DNA of 64,000 nt, from positions 2,604,001 through 2,668,000 of the forward strand of contig NZ_CP062221.1 in the NCBI RefSeq assembly GCF_021590045.1. The letters run 5' to 3'. Shown here piece after piece: positions 31,481-39,356 of this stretch. The number at the start of each line of letters is the position of its first letter. The first letter of the stretch is position 1. A model generated the notes under the pieces. The model had not been told where the DNA came from. It did no database searches and saw only the letters and a list, made by a program, of their open reading frames with translations. The stretch comes from Cellulomonas palmilytica. Its GTDB lineage: Bacteria; Actinomycetota; Actinomycetes; Actinomycetales; Cellulomonadaceae. Position numbers and translations under genes: made by a program.

Positions 31481-32638
31481 TCAGGCCTCCGGCGGACCGA
31501 GCACCGACGTCGCGACGGTCGCGTGCGCGGACTCGTCGTCGGACGGGTGGAAGATCCCGGCGAGCACGTCGCGGTACAGCCGGCCGAGCTCGTTGCCGCT
31601 GAAGTACGACCCACCACCCGCGGCGCGCAGCGCGAGCTCGACCACCTGCCGTGCCGACTCCGTCGCGCGGACCTTGAGCCCGACGAGCTGCGCGAACCAG
31701 CGCCCACCGTGGTCGACCTGCTCGTCGACGTCGCGCGCCAGGGCGAACACCTGCAGCTCGGCGCCGTCCTGCAGGAGCGCGGCGTCGGCGATGCGCCACC
31801 GGATGTCGGGGTCCTGCGCGTACGGCCGCCCGTCGTTCTTGAACGACGTCCGACGGCGAGCGGCGGCAACCGCGAGCTCGACGGCGCGCCGGCCGATGCC
31901 CGTGTAGACCGCGCCGAGCAGGATCTCGAACACCGAGAACAGCGCGAAGATGAACGAGTCGGCCGACGGCCCCGCGGGGAGGCTCCGGTACACACGCTCG
32001 GGCGATGCGTAGGCGCCGTCGAGCACGGTCGTCGTCGACTGCGTCGCACGCATGCCGAGCGTGTCCCAGTCGTCCTTGGCGGTGACGCCCTCCCGCCCGA
32101 CGACGCCGTGCACGAGACGCGGGTCGGCCGGGTCCGAGTCGTCGAGACCGAACGTCGCGAGCCGTGTCCACACGGGCGACAGGGACGTGAAGATCTTCGT
32201 GCCGAAGAACCGGTAGCCGCCGTCGGGCTGACGCTCGGCGCGCGTCCGCGAGCCGAACATCACCAGGTCGTTGCCGGCCTCGGAGTTGCCGAACGCGAAC
32301 ACCTCGCCGGCCGCCGCGTCCTGCAGCACGAACGCGAACGCGTCGTCGCCGCGATCGACGAGCTGCGCAGCGAGCCCCGTCACGACGAGGTGCATGTTGA
32401 CGGCCAGCGCGGTCGCGGGCGCCGCTGCCGCGAGGCGGACCTGCTCGCGCGCGACCTCCTCGAGCGTGAGCCCCGCACCGCCCAGCCGCTGCGGCACGAA
32501 CGCGCGCAGGTAGCCCGCCTCCGCCAGCTCGGCGAGGTCGTCGTGCGGGAACGTGTTCTCCCGGTCGTGCGTCGCGGCGCGCTCGTGCACCCGGGCCAGC
32601 AGGTCGTCGGACAGGATCGTGCGCAGCTCGCGCGCCAT
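31481..32638 (-). CDS. Acyl-CoA dehydrogenase family protein
   Basis: This 385-residue flavoprotein has the acyl-CoA dehydrogenase layout: alpha-helical N-terminal domain with AGYLRAFVPQRLGGAGLTLEEVAREQ, a central beta domain with GGYRFFGTKIFTSLSPVWTRLATFGL and LGMRATQSTTTVLDGAYA, and a C-terminal four-helix domain ending GGGSYFSGNELGRLYRDVLAGIFHPSDDE. The usual catalytic Glu in ACADs cannot be placed with certainty. Members with GGGSYFSGNELGRLYRD-type endings can be atypical oxidases or monooxygenases, so the reaction is left open. ATG with GAGAGAGG upstream; stands alone, convergent with the MBL gene. Confidence 0.8.
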   Translation of the reverse strand: MARELRTILSDDLLARVHERAATHDRENTFPHDDLAELAEAGYLRAFVPQRLGGAGLTLEEVAREQVRLAAAAPATALAVNMHLVVTGLAAQLVDRGDDAFAFVLQDAAAGEVFAFGNSEAGNDLVMFGSRTRAERQPDGGYRFFGTKIFTSLSPVWTRLATFGLDDSDPADPRLVHGVVGREGVTAKDDWDTLGMRATQSTTTVLDGAYASPERVYRSLPAGPSADSFIFALFSVFEILLGAVYTGIGRRAVELAVAAARRRTSFKNDGRPYAQDPDIRWRIADAALLQDGAELQVFALARDVDEQVDHGGRWFAQLVGLKVRATESARQVVELALRAAGGGSYFSGNELGRLYRDVLAGIFHPSDDESAHATVATSVLGPPEA

Positions 32639-32684
32639 GGTCGCCTCTCTCTCGTGTCGGGTCAGGTGGGCTCGGCTCGGAGGG

Positions 32685-33500
32685 TCAGCTCACGTGGTCC
32701 GGGTGGGAGCCCGAACGCTCGCCGCGGTCGAGCGCCGCGATCCGCTCGTGGTCCTGCGCGGTCAGCTCGAGGTCCGCCGCCGCGAGGTTCTCGCGGATGC
32801 GGGCCGGCGTCACCGACTTCGGGATGACCGCGATGCCCAGATCGAGGTGCCAGCGCAGCACCACCTGCGCGGGCGTGGCGCCGTGCTCGCGCGCGATGTC
32901 GGCGAGCACCGGGTCCGCCAGGACCGCTCCCCGTCCCAGTGGTGACCACGCCTGCGTCACCACCCCGAGCTCGGCGTGCAGGGCCCGCAGCTCGCGCTGC
33001 TGCAGGTACGGGTGCAGCTCGACCTGGTTCACCACGGGCACCTCGCCCGAGTCCTGCACGATGCGCTCGAGGTGGTCGGGCTGGAAGTTCGAGACGCCGA
33101 CCGACCGCACCCGGCCCTCGTCCCGCAGCCGCAGCAGCGTGCGCCACGTCGGCACGTACCGGTCGCGCGCAGGCGCCGGCCAGTGGATGAGGTACAGGTC
33201 CGGTGCGCCCAGCCCGAGGCGCTCGACCGACTCCTCGAACGCCGCCTCCGCACGGTCGCCGTGCGCGTCGTTCCACAGCTTCGTCGTGACGAACACGTCG
33301 TCACGGTCGAGGCCGCTGGCCCGCACCGCACGGCCCACCGCCGCCTCGTTGCCGTACAACGTCGCCGTGTCGACGAGCCGGTACCCGGCCGTGAGCGCCT
33401 CCGTCACGGCCGGTCCCGCCGCCTCGTCGGACACCTTGTAGACCCCGAACCCGAGGACCGGCATACGCATGCCGTCGGCCAGCGTCACGCGTGTGGTCAT
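32685..33500 (-). CDS. Aldo/keto reductase
   Basis: The 271-residue TIM-barrel oxidoreductase has the family signatures VLGFGVYKVSD, GYRLVDTATLYGNEAAVGRAV (catalytic Asp and Tyr), LYLIHWPAP (catalytic His) and IPKSVTPARIRENL (NADPH-binding). The catalytic Lys lies in VFVTTKLWND. It resembles 2,5-diketo-D-gluconate reductase-type enzymes of the AKR5 group, which have broad carbonyl substrates. ATG 33500 is six bases after CAGAGT, suggesting a leaderless mRNA. Divergent from the YciI gene. Confidence 0.9.
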   Translation of the reverse strand: MTTRVTLADGMRMPVLGFGVYKVSDEAAGPAVTEALTAGYRLVDTATLYGNEAAVGRAVRASGLDRDDVFVTTKLWNDAHGDRAEAAFEESVERLGLGAPDLYLIHWPAPARDRYVPTWRTLLRLRDEGRVRSVGVSNFQPDHLERIVQDSGEVPVVNQVELHPYLQQRELRALHAELGVVTQAWSPLGRGAVLADPVLADIAREHGATPAQVVLRWHLDLGIAVIPKSVTPARIRENLAAADLELTAQDHERIAALDRGERSGSHPDHVS

Positions 33501-33506
33501 CCCGCC

Positions 33507-33512
33507 ACTCTG
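33507..33512 (-). promoter_or_regulatory. -10-like CAGAGT before the aldo/keto reductase
   Basis: CAGAGT is followed by six bases and ATG, matching the leaderless spacing of the other genes except for C in place of the first T. The intervening GGCGGG could also act as a weak ribosome-binding site. Confidence 0.4.
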
Positions 33513-33578
33513 CCACCCGACCAGGCCGGACGCAGGCACGGACCCCGCAGGTGTGCGCGACCCCACGTCCGCGTCGGG

Positions 33579-33584
33579 CAGGAT
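33579..33584 (+). promoter_or_regulatory. -10-like CAGGAT before the YciI-family gene
   Basis: CAGGAT, seven-base spacer, then ATG, with no Shine-Dalgarno sequence. The first base departs from TANNNT. Confidence 0.4.
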
Positions 33585-33591
33585 GTCTGCC

Positions 33592-33876
33592 ATGCCCACC
33601 TTCGCCGTCCGGTACACGTACGACGAGCGCACCGACGCTCGTGACCACTTCCGCCCGGAGCACCGCGCGTACCTCGCGGGCCTCGCCGACGCGGGCGCGC
33701 TCAAGGGCTCCGGCCCGTGGACCGACGGTGCGCCCGGCGCGCTCCTCGTCCTCGTCGCTGACGACGAGGACCGCGTGCGCGCGATGCTCGCGGACGACCC
33801 GTTCCAGCGCGAGGGGCTCGTCGCGGCCACCGAGGTGCGCGGCTGGGACGTCGTCCTCGGCCCCTGGGCCTCCTGA
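33592..33876 (+). CDS. YciI-family small protein
   Basis: The 94-residue protein has the YciI fold features: FAVRYTYDERTDARDHFRPEHRAYLAGLADAGAL with the conserved His, GPWTDGAPGALLVLVADDED, and the DDPFQREGLV segment with the conserved Asp, related to ferredoxin-like dehydrochlorinases and muconolactone isomerase-like proteins. No substrate is known for most members. Its stop codon lies within the stem of a hairpin shared with the convergent terC gene. Confidence 0.85.
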   Translation: MPTFAVRYTYDERTDARDHFRPEHRAYLAGLADAGALKGSGPWTDGAPGALLVLVADDEDRVRAMLADDPFQREGLVAATEVRGWDVVLGPWAS

Positions 33877-33894
33877 CCCTCGCAGGTCAGGAGG
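33869..33894. terminator. Hairpin spanning both stop codons of convergent genes
   Basis: CCTCCTGACC and GGTCAGGAGG form a perfect ten-pair stem with a six-base loop. One arm contains the YciI stop codon (33874-33876) and the other the terC stop (33887-33889), so it doubles as coding end and bidirectional terminator. Confidence 0.8.
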
Positions 33895-34882
33895 ACGTGA
33901 GCGCCGCCCGGGCGTCGCGCGCGGACTTCATGAGGCTCACGGCCGCCGTCGTCCCGAGGATCACGACGATCGCGACGAGCGACAGCCAGATCGGGATCTC
34001 GGGCGCCCACGACACGGGCTCTCCGCCGTTGATGAACGGCACCTCGTTCTCGTGCAGCGCCTCGAGCACGAGCTTGACGCCGATGAAGCCGAGCAGCACC
34101 GCGAGCCCGTAGCTCAGGTACACCAGCCGCGCGAGCAGGTCGCCCAGCAGGAAGTACAGCTGCCGCAGACCCATGAGCGCGAACAGGTTCGCCATCATGA
34201 TCAGGTACGGCTCGCTCGTCAGGCCGAACAGCGCGGGGATCGAGTCGAACGCGAACAGCAGGTCCGTCGCCCCCAACGCGATCAGCACGATCAGCATCGG
34301 CGTGATGAGCCGCCGGCCGTTCTCGACGACCGTGAGCTTCACGCCGTGGTACTGCGTGGTCGACGGGAACCAGCGCTGCACCAGGCGCAGCAGCAGAGGC
34401 GGGTGGAACTCCTCCGGCTCGTCGTCGGACCCCTCGCGCGCGACCTTCCACGCGGTCCACACCAGGAACGCGCCGAACAGGTAGAACACCCAGCTGAACG
34501 TGCTGACGATCGCCGACCCCAGCAGGATGAACACCGTCCGGAACACGAGCGCGAGCACGATCCCGACGAGCAGCGCGGTCTGCTGGTACTGCCGCGGCAC
34601 CGCGAACCGGCCCATGATCAGCATGAAGACGAACAGGTTGTCGACCGACAGCGAGTACTCGGTGAGCCAGCCCGCGAAGAACTCCCCCGCGTACTGACCG
34701 CCGGACGTCACCAGGACGCCGAGGCCGAACAGGACGGCGAGGGCGACGAAGAAGCCGAGGTGGCGCAGGCACTCCGCGGTGCTCGGCACGTGCGGGCGAC
34801 GTCCCACGACGACCACGTCGACGATCAGCAGCGCGGTGACGACTCCCAGCGAGACCGCCCACACCAGCAACGAGACGTCCAC
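33887..34882 (-). CDS. TerC-family integral membrane protein (second of a tandem pair)
   Basis: This 331-residue protein has about nine hydrophobic helices and the TerC/Alx signatures SLSVDNLFVFMLIMGRFAVP, with acidic Asp and Asn in the membrane, LGATDLLFAFDSIPALFGL with two in-membrane Asp residues, and GLRQLYFLLGDLL. TerC/Alx/MeeF proteins export manganese; earlier names refer to tellurite resistance. Its GTG start lies two bases past the stop of the upstream paralogue, with AGGAG just before, so both are read from one mRNA. Relative to its partner it is clearly diverged, so this is an old duplication. No TerD genes are nearby. Confidence 0.93.
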   Translation of the reverse strand: MDVSLLVWAVSLGVVTALLIVDVVVVGRRPHVPSTAECLRHLGFFVALAVLFGLGVLVTSGGQYAGEFFAGWLTEYSLSVDNLFVFMLIMGRFAVPRQYQQTALLVGIVLALVFRTVFILLGSAIVSTFSWVFYLFGAFLVWTAWKVAREGSDDEPEEFHPPLLLRLVQRWFPSTTQYHGVKLTVVENGRRLITPMLIVLIALGATDLLFAFDSIPALFGLTSEPYLIMMANLFALMGLRQLYFLLGDLLARLVYLSYGLAVLLGFIGVKLVLEALHENEVPFINGGEPVSWAPEIPIWLSLVAIVVILGTTAAVSLMKSARDARAALTSS

Positions 34883-34883
34883 T

Positions 34884-35882
34884 TCACTCCTGTCCGGCGG
34901 CGACGCGACGGTCGCTGCGTGTCTTGACGAGGCTGGCGACGGTCGCGACCGCGAGCGTCCCCAGGATCACGGTGAGCGAGAGCCAGATCGGGATCTCGGG
35001 CGCCCACTCGACGTGCTCGCCGCCGTTGACGAACGGCAGCTCGTTGGTGTGCATCGCGTGCAGCAGGAGCTTCACGCCGATGAAGCCGAGGATGACCGCC
35101 AGGCCCTGCGAGAGGTACACGAGCCGCTCGAGCAGCCCCCCGATGAGGAAGTACAGCTGGCGCAGGCCGAGCAGCGCGAAGGCGTTCGCGGTGAAGACGA
35201 TGTACGGCTCCTCGGTCAGGCCGTAGATCGCGGGGATCGAGTCGAGCGCGAACAGGATGTCCGTCGAGCCGATCGCGACCATCACCAGGAGCATCGGCGT
35301 CAGCAGGCGCTTGCCGTCGACCACGGTCGTGAGGCGGTCGCGGTCGTACTCGGTCGTCGTCGGGAACAGCCGACGCACGAACCGCACGACGACCCCGTCG
35401 CCGCCCTGCTCCTCCTCGGCTGTGTCGTGGTCCTCGCGCGCGAGCTTCACGCCCGTGTACACGAGGAACGCACCGAAGATGTAGAAGACCCACGACCAGC
35501 GTTCGATCGCCGCCGCGCCCAGCAGGATGAAGATCGTCCGCAGCACTAGGGCGATCGCGACCCCGACGAGAAGGACCTTCTGCTGGAACGCCCGCGGGAC
35601 GGCGAACCTCGTCATGATGATGAGGAACACGAACAGGTTGTCGACCGACAGGCTCTTCTCGGTCACGTACCCCGCGAAGTACTCCGCGCCGTGGTCCCAG
35701 CCCCAGAACGCGCCGACAGCCACGCCGAACAGCAGCGCGAGGACGATGTACACCGTCGACCACCAGGCCGACTCGCGGAACGTCGGTTCGTGCGGCGTGC
35801 GCACGTGTGCGAAGAAGTCGAAGACGAGCAGACCGACGACGCCGACCCCGGTGAGCGACCAGACAAGGCTCGAGACATCCAC
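34884..35882 (-). CDS. TerC-family integral membrane protein (first of a tandem pair, behind a Mn riboswitch)
   Basis: The 332-residue paralogue has the same membrane plan and the signatures KSLSVDNLFVFLIIMTRFAVP, IGSTDILFALDSIPAIYGL and GLRQLYFLIGGLLERLVYLSQGLAVILGFIGVKL. The conserved intramembrane Asp/Asn residues are kept. GTG 35882 follows GGAGG by seven bases, and that GGAGG can be hidden in a hairpin (35890-35922) that competes with the riboswitch P1 helix. The regulatory context makes Mn2+ efflux, rather than tellurium resistance, the best functional guess. Confidence 0.94.
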   Translation of the reverse strand: MDVSSLVWSLTGVGVVGLLVFDFFAHVRTPHEPTFRESAWWSTVYIVLALLFGVAVGAFWGWDHGAEYFAGYVTEKSLSVDNLFVFLIIMTRFAVPRAFQQKVLLVGVAIALVLRTIFILLGAAAIERWSWVFYIFGAFLVYTGVKLAREDHDTAEEEQGGDGVVVRFVRRLFPTTTEYDRDRLTTVVDGKRLLTPMLLVMVAIGSTDILFALDSIPAIYGLTEEPYIVFTANAFALLGLRQLYFLIGGLLERLVYLSQGLAVILGFIGVKLLLHAMHTNELPFVNGGEHVEWAPEIPIWLSLTVILGTLAVATVASLVKTRSDRRVAAGQE

Positions 35883-35889
35883 GGACAGA

Positions 35890-35922
35890 CCTCCGGTACG
35901 AGATGTGTGTCAGTACCGAAGG
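35890..35922 (-). promoter_or_regulatory. Shine-Dalgarno-sequestering hairpin of the terC leader
   Basis: CCTTCGGTAC (35922 to 35913) pairs with GTACCGGAGG (35899 to 35890) over ten positions with one wobble. The second arm ends in the GGAGG ribosome-binding site. The first arm begins with CCTTC, which is also the 3' strand of riboswitch P1, so the two structures exclude one another. Confidence 0.7.
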
Positions 35923-36050
35923 TCTCCCCCGCCCGAGCTCCGGGCCGACCGCGCCGGGCTCCGTCGGACGCCGCCGCGGCACGCTGCCGGACTGCGACCG
36001 GCGGCGTCCGTGATGACGACGCGACCGATTGTGGGGTACTCCCCTTCACC
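35913..36050 (-). ncRNA. yybP-ykoY manganese riboswitch
   Basis: The minus strand carries the class hallmarks: a 5' GAAGGGGAGTA (36047 to 36037) and a 3' GGGGGAGACCTTC, so that GAAGG and CCTTC close P1, matching the pattern AAAGGGGAGTAG...AAGACCTTT of known members as I recall them. Between them an 11-pair stem (CGGACGCCGCC with GGCGGCGTCCG, 35965-35975 and 36000-36010) forms a variable peripheral helix. It precedes a terC gene, the commonest target of this class. When Mn2+ is bound, P1 would free the ribosome-binding site and switch expression on. I cannot run a covariance search, so details of internal helices are uncertain. Confidence 0.75.
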
Positions 36051-36057
36051 GCCCGCC

Positions 36058-36063
36058 ATCGTA
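36058..36063 (-). promoter_or_regulatory. -10 element TACGAT for the riboswitch-terC-terC transcript
   Basis: TACGAT on the minus strand would start transcription a few bases before the riboswitch 5' strand. No clear -35 hexamer is visible. Confidence 0.5.
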
Positions 36064-36094
36064 GGCGACGATCGCCCCGGGTGCCGCGCACGGC

Positions 36095-36523
36095 TCACTG
36101 CACGCAGAACTCGTTGCCCTCCGGGTCCTGCATCGTCACCCAGAAGCTGCCGTTCTCCTCCATCTCGTAGAGGCGACGCGCCCCGAGCCGCTCGAGCTCA
36201 CCGACCCGCGCGCGCACGGCGACGGGACGCTGGTCGCGCGGGAGGTCCGGGCGGACGGTCACGTCGAGGTGCACGCGGTTCTTGCCCGCCTTCTCCTCGG
36301 GGACCTTCTGGAACCACAGGCGCGGGCCGGCGCCGTCGGGGTCGACGACCGCGTACGCCGTGTCCCGCTGGTCGAGCGGGACACCCATCGCGTCGAGGGC
36401 CTCGTCCCACGTCGCGTACGGCGGCGGCGGGGAGTCCTCGACGTACCCGAGCACCTCGGCCCAGAAGGCGCCGAGCGTGGGCGGGCTCGCGGCGTCGAAC
36501 GTGACCTGGATCCGTGCTGCCAT
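36095..36523 (-). CDS. VOC-superfamily protein (glyoxalase/bleomycin-resistance fold)
   Basis: The 142-residue protein has the paired beta-alpha-beta-beta-beta layout of the VOC fold: ARIQVTFDAASPPTLGAFWAEVLGYVED, LWFQKVPEEKAGKNRVHLDVTV (metal-ligand His position), and FWVTMQDPEGNEFCVQ at the C-terminus (Glu position), typical of the large actinobacterial group annotated glyoxalase-like. Substrate unknown. ATG 36523 is chosen because GAGGAG is correctly spaced; a GTG two codons earlier overlaps that site. It follows uvrB after 18 bases and may be read with it. Confidence 0.82.
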   Translation of the reverse strand: MAARIQVTFDAASPPTLGAFWAEVLGYVEDSPPPPYATWDEALDAMGVPLDQRDTAYAVVDPDGAGPRLWFQKVPEEKAGKNRVHLDVTVRPDLPRDQRPVAVRARVGELERLGARRLYEMEENGSFWVTMQDPEGNEFCVQ

Positions 36524-36541
36524 GCTCACTCCTCGTGTCGG

Positions 36542-38647
36542 TCAGGCGGTCGCGGCCTGCATCTGCCGCAGCTCCTTCTTCAGGCCGGAGATCTCGTCGC
36601 GCAGGCGCGCGGCGAGCTCGAACTGCAGCTCCCCCGCCGCCGCGTGCATCTGCTCGGTGAGCTCCTGGATGAGCGTGGCGAGCTCGCCCGCCGCCGCACC
36701 GGTGAGGCGTGTGCGCTCGTCCGCGGGCGCGGCCTTCGAGCCGAACCCCGGGACGGGCGCCTTGCCGCGGCTCGCCTGGCGACCGCCGCCGCCCAGCAGC
36801 TCGGCGGTGTCCGCGTCCTCCCGCGCCAGCATGTCGGTGATGTCACCGATCTTCTTGCGCAGCGGCTGCGGGTCGATCCCGTGCTCGAGGTTGTACGCGA
36901 CCTGCTTCTCGCGGCGCCGGTTCGTCTCGTCGATCGCGAGCTGCATCGCCGCCGTGACCTTGTCCGCATACATGTGGACCTGACCCGACACGTTGCGCGC
37001 CGCGCGCCCGATCGTCTGGATGAGCGACTTGCCCGAGCGCAGGAAGCCCTCCTTGTCCGCGTCGAGGATCGCCACGAGCGAGACCTCGGGCAGGTCCAGT
37101 CCCTCGCGCAGCAGGTTGATCCCGACCAGCACGTCGTACTCGCCGAGCCGCAGCTCGCGCAGCAGCTCCACGCGGCGCAGCGTGTCGACCTCGGAGTGCA
37201 GGTAGCGCACCCGCACGCCCTTCTCGAGCAGGTAGTCCGTGAGGTCCTCGGCCATCTTCTTGGTGAGCGTCGTGACGAGCACGCGCTCGTCGCGCTCGAC
37301 ACGGTCACGGATCTCGCCGAGCAGGTCGTCGATCTGTCCCTTGGTCGGCTTGACCACGACCTCCGGGTCGACGAGGCCCGTCGGCCGGATGATCTGCTCG
37401 ACCACGCCGTCGGCCATCGACAGCTCGTAGTCGCCGGGCGTGGCCGACAGGTACACCGTCTGGCCGATCCGCTCGACGAACTCCTCCCACCGCAGCGGCC
37501 GGTTGTCGGTGGCGCTCGGCAGGCGGAACCCGTGCTCGACGAGCGAGCGCTTGCGCGACATGTCGCCCTCGAACATGGCACCGATCTGCGGAACGGTCAC
37601 GTGCGACTCGTCGATGACGAGCAGGAAGTCCTCGGGAAAGAAGTCCAGCAACGTGTTGGGGGCCGAGCCGGCGGCGCGCCCGTCGATGTGGCGCGAGTAG
37701 TTCTCGATGCCGGAGCACGAGCCGACCTGGCGCATCAGCTCGATGTCGTACGTCGTGCGCATGCGCAGGCGCTGGGCCTCCAGCAGCTTGTTCTGCCGCT
37801 CGAGCTCGGCCAGCCGCTCCTCGAGCTCGGCCTCGATCCCGTGGATCGCGCGCTCCATGCGCTCGGGCCCGGCGACGTAGTGCGTCGCGGGGAAGATCAT
37901 CATCTCGTCCTCGGCGCGGACCACCTCGCCCGTCAGCGGGTGCAGGGTGGCGATCGCCTCGATCTCGTCACCGAAGAACTCGATGCGGACCGCCAGCTCC
38001 TCGTACATCGGGATGATCTCGACCGTGTCACCGCGCACCCGGAACGTGCCGCGCGTGAACGCCATGTCGTTGCGCGAGTACTGCATCTGCACGAACCGGC
38101 GCAGGAGCTGGTCGCGGTCGACCTGGTCACCGACGCGCAGCGTGACCATGCGGTCCACGTACTCCTGCGGCGTGCCCAGGCCGTAGATGCAGGACACCGA
38201 CGCGACGACGACGACGTCGCGTCGCGTGAGCAGCGAGGACGTCGCCGAGTGCCGCAGCCGCTCGACCTCGTCGTTGATCGACGAGTCCTTCTCGATGTAC
38301 GTGTCCGTCTGCGCGATGTACGCCTCGGGCTGGTAGTAGTCGTAGTACGAGACGAAGTACTCGACCGCGTTGTTCGGCAGCAGCTCGCGGAACTCCGTCG
38401 CGAGCTGCGCCGCCAGCGTCTTGTTCGGCGCCATGACGAGGGTGGGCCGCTGCACCTGCTCGATCAGCCAGGCGGTCGTCGCCGACTTGCCGGTGCCCGT
38501 CGCACCCAGCAGCACGACGTCCTTCTCGCCGGCCTGCAGCCGGCGCGTGAGCTCGGCGATCGCCTGGGGCTGGTCGCCGGACGGCGTGTACTCGGACACG
38601 ACCTCGAAGGGCGCGACGGTCCGCTGGAGCTCCGTGACTGGACGCAT
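36542..38647 (-). CDS. uvrB: Excinuclease ABC subunit B
   Basis: UvrB is the helicase-like damage-verification subunit. The 701-residue protein has Walker [15 protein letters not shown], the beta-hairpin region [35 protein letters not shown]-like [13 protein letters not shown], helicase motifs V and VI ([29 protein letters not shown]), and the C-terminal UVR domain ([28 protein letters not shown]) that contacts UvrC. ATG 38647 stands six bases after TACGGT, so the mRNA is probably leaderless. No clear LexA box is seen here. Confidence 0.97.
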   Translation of the reverse strand: MRPVTELQRTVAPFEVVSEYTPSGDQPQAIAELTRRLQAGEKDVVLLGATGTGKSATTAWLIEQVQRPTLVMAPNKTLAAQLATEFRELLPNNAVEYFVSYYDYYQPEAYIAQTDTYIEKDSSINDEVERLRHSATSSLLTRRDVVVVASVSCIYGLGTPQEYVDRMVTLRVGDQVDRDQLLRRFVQMQYSRNDMAFTRGTFRVRGDTVEIIPMYEELAVRIEFFGDEIEAIATLHPLTGEVVRAEDEMMIFPATHYVAGPERMERAIHGIEAELEERLAELERQNKLLEAQRLRMRTTYDIELMRQVGSCSGIENYSRHIDGRAAGSAPNTLLDFFPEDFLLVIDESHVTVPQIGAMFEGDMSRKRSLVEHGFRLPSATDNRPLRWEEFVERIGQTVYLSATPGDYELSMADGVVEQIIRPTGLVDPEVVVKPTKGQIDDLLGEIRDRVERDERVLVTTLTKKMAEDLTDYLLEKGVRVRYLHSEVDTLRRVELLRELRLGEYDVLVGINLLREGLDLPEVSLVAILDADKEGFLRSGKSLIQTIGRAARNVSGQVHMYADKVTAAMQLAIDETNRRREKQVAYNLEHGIDPQPLRKKIGDITDMLAREDADTAELLGGGGRQASRGKAPVPGFGSKAAPADERTRLTGAAAGELATLIQELTEQMHAAAGELQFELAARLRDEISGLKKELRQMQAATA

Positions 38648-38653
38648 GGCCCC

Positions 38654-38659
38654 ACCGTA
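38654..38659 (-). promoter_or_regulatory. -10 element TACGGT of a leaderless uvrB promoter
   Basis: TACGGT, a six-base spacer (GGGGCC) and ATG. The spacer is G-rich and might offer weak ribosome binding, but the position is that of a leaderless start. Confidence 0.6.
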
Positions 38660-38682
38660 CGTCGGACCACCGACACACCCGT

Positions 38683-38709
38683 CCGCGCCCGCGTCATCCG
38701 CGGGCGCGG
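38683..38709 (-). terminator. Terminator of the unrecognised gene upstream of uvrB
   Basis: CCGCGCCCGCG and CGCGGGCGCGG form a perfect 11-pair stem with a five-base loop just past the stop codon, before the uvrB promoter. Confidence 0.8.
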
Positions 38710-38713
38710 GGGT

Positions 38714-39130
38714 TCACTCCTTGCCGTCGACCAGCGTGACGATCGCGTTGGGGTCCTCACGGATCACCGCGGACACGTACCAGTCCATGAAGGCCTCGTA
38801 CGCGCGGAACCCGAGGAGCTTGCGCTTCGCCATCGGGACGAGCGCGTTGACGCCGCCCTCCTTCGTGCGGAAGAACGTGATCGCGGTGCGGGCCGTCGTC
38901 CGGCCCACCGCACGGTCGGTCTTCACGTCGAAGCGGAGCAGCTCGGTGCCCTCGATGTGGTCGCGCAGCGACACCGTCGTCGAGTGCGGCGTGCGCGCCT
39001 CGACCCGGAACCGACCCGCGTCCGAGTCTCCCGACATCGCGGCCTTCTCCGCGAGCTCGAGCATGCGACCCTCGGAAAGCGCCGACGACACGACCGACAC
39101 GGACGCGCGCGTCTGGGCGGGCTTGACCAT
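38714..39130 (-). CDS. Uncharacterised 138-residue protein
   Basis: I do not recognise this protein. It is 138 residues, soluble, with balanced charge and no signal peptide or membrane segment. Notable segments are MVKPAQTRASVSVVSSALSE, SLRDHIEGTELLRFDVKTDRAVGRTTARTAITFF and LLGFRAYEAFMDWYVSAVIREDPNAIVTLVDG. ATG 39130 has an unusually strong AAGGAGG about nine bases upstream, unlike its leaderless neighbours, and codon use is normal for the genome, so it is a real, probably well-translated gene. It has its own terminator and a 200-base upstream region containing a palindrome. Position between coaE and uvrB is the only contextual clue. Confidence 0.75.
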   Translation of the reverse strand: MVKPAQTRASVSVVSSALSEGRMLELAEKAAMSGDSDAGRFRVEARTPHSTTVSLRDHIEGTELLRFDVKTDRAVGRTTARTAITFFRTKEGGVNALVPMAKRKLLGFRAYEAFMDWYVSAVIREDPNAIVTLVDGKE

Positions 39131-39356
39131 CCGCTCGTACCTCCTTGTTGCGGCGACCTCTTCGGCACCGGATGTGTCGTCTATCGGTCGGCCGACCGTC
39201 GAAGTTGAGCCCTCACCAGGCACAAGGCACTTTCGTCCCCGGCTTGGCGGGAACATATCGGGTACGTGCGCGGTGCGGAACGGCCGTTCCCAGATCGTGA
39301 CCGGGCGCGCCCCGGACGCCGCCGCGGTTCACGCCTTCGTGTGACGGCGGGACGGC
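39131..39356 (-). other. Intergenic region with perfect 14-bp palindrome (39277-39290)
   Basis: The 226 bases between coaE and the uncharacterised gene contain the perfect palindrome GGAACGGCCGTTCC and, relative to this genome, AT-richer stretches (ATATCG near 39256, CTATCG near 39182). These could hold the promoter and an operator for the gene at 38714-39130. No coding sequence is supported. Confidence 0.4.

Noticed and set aside
33887..35882. Tellurite-resistance gene cluster
   Set aside because: No terD/terZ/terA-type genes are nearby, and the upstream Mn-riboswitch signature makes manganese export the better explanation.
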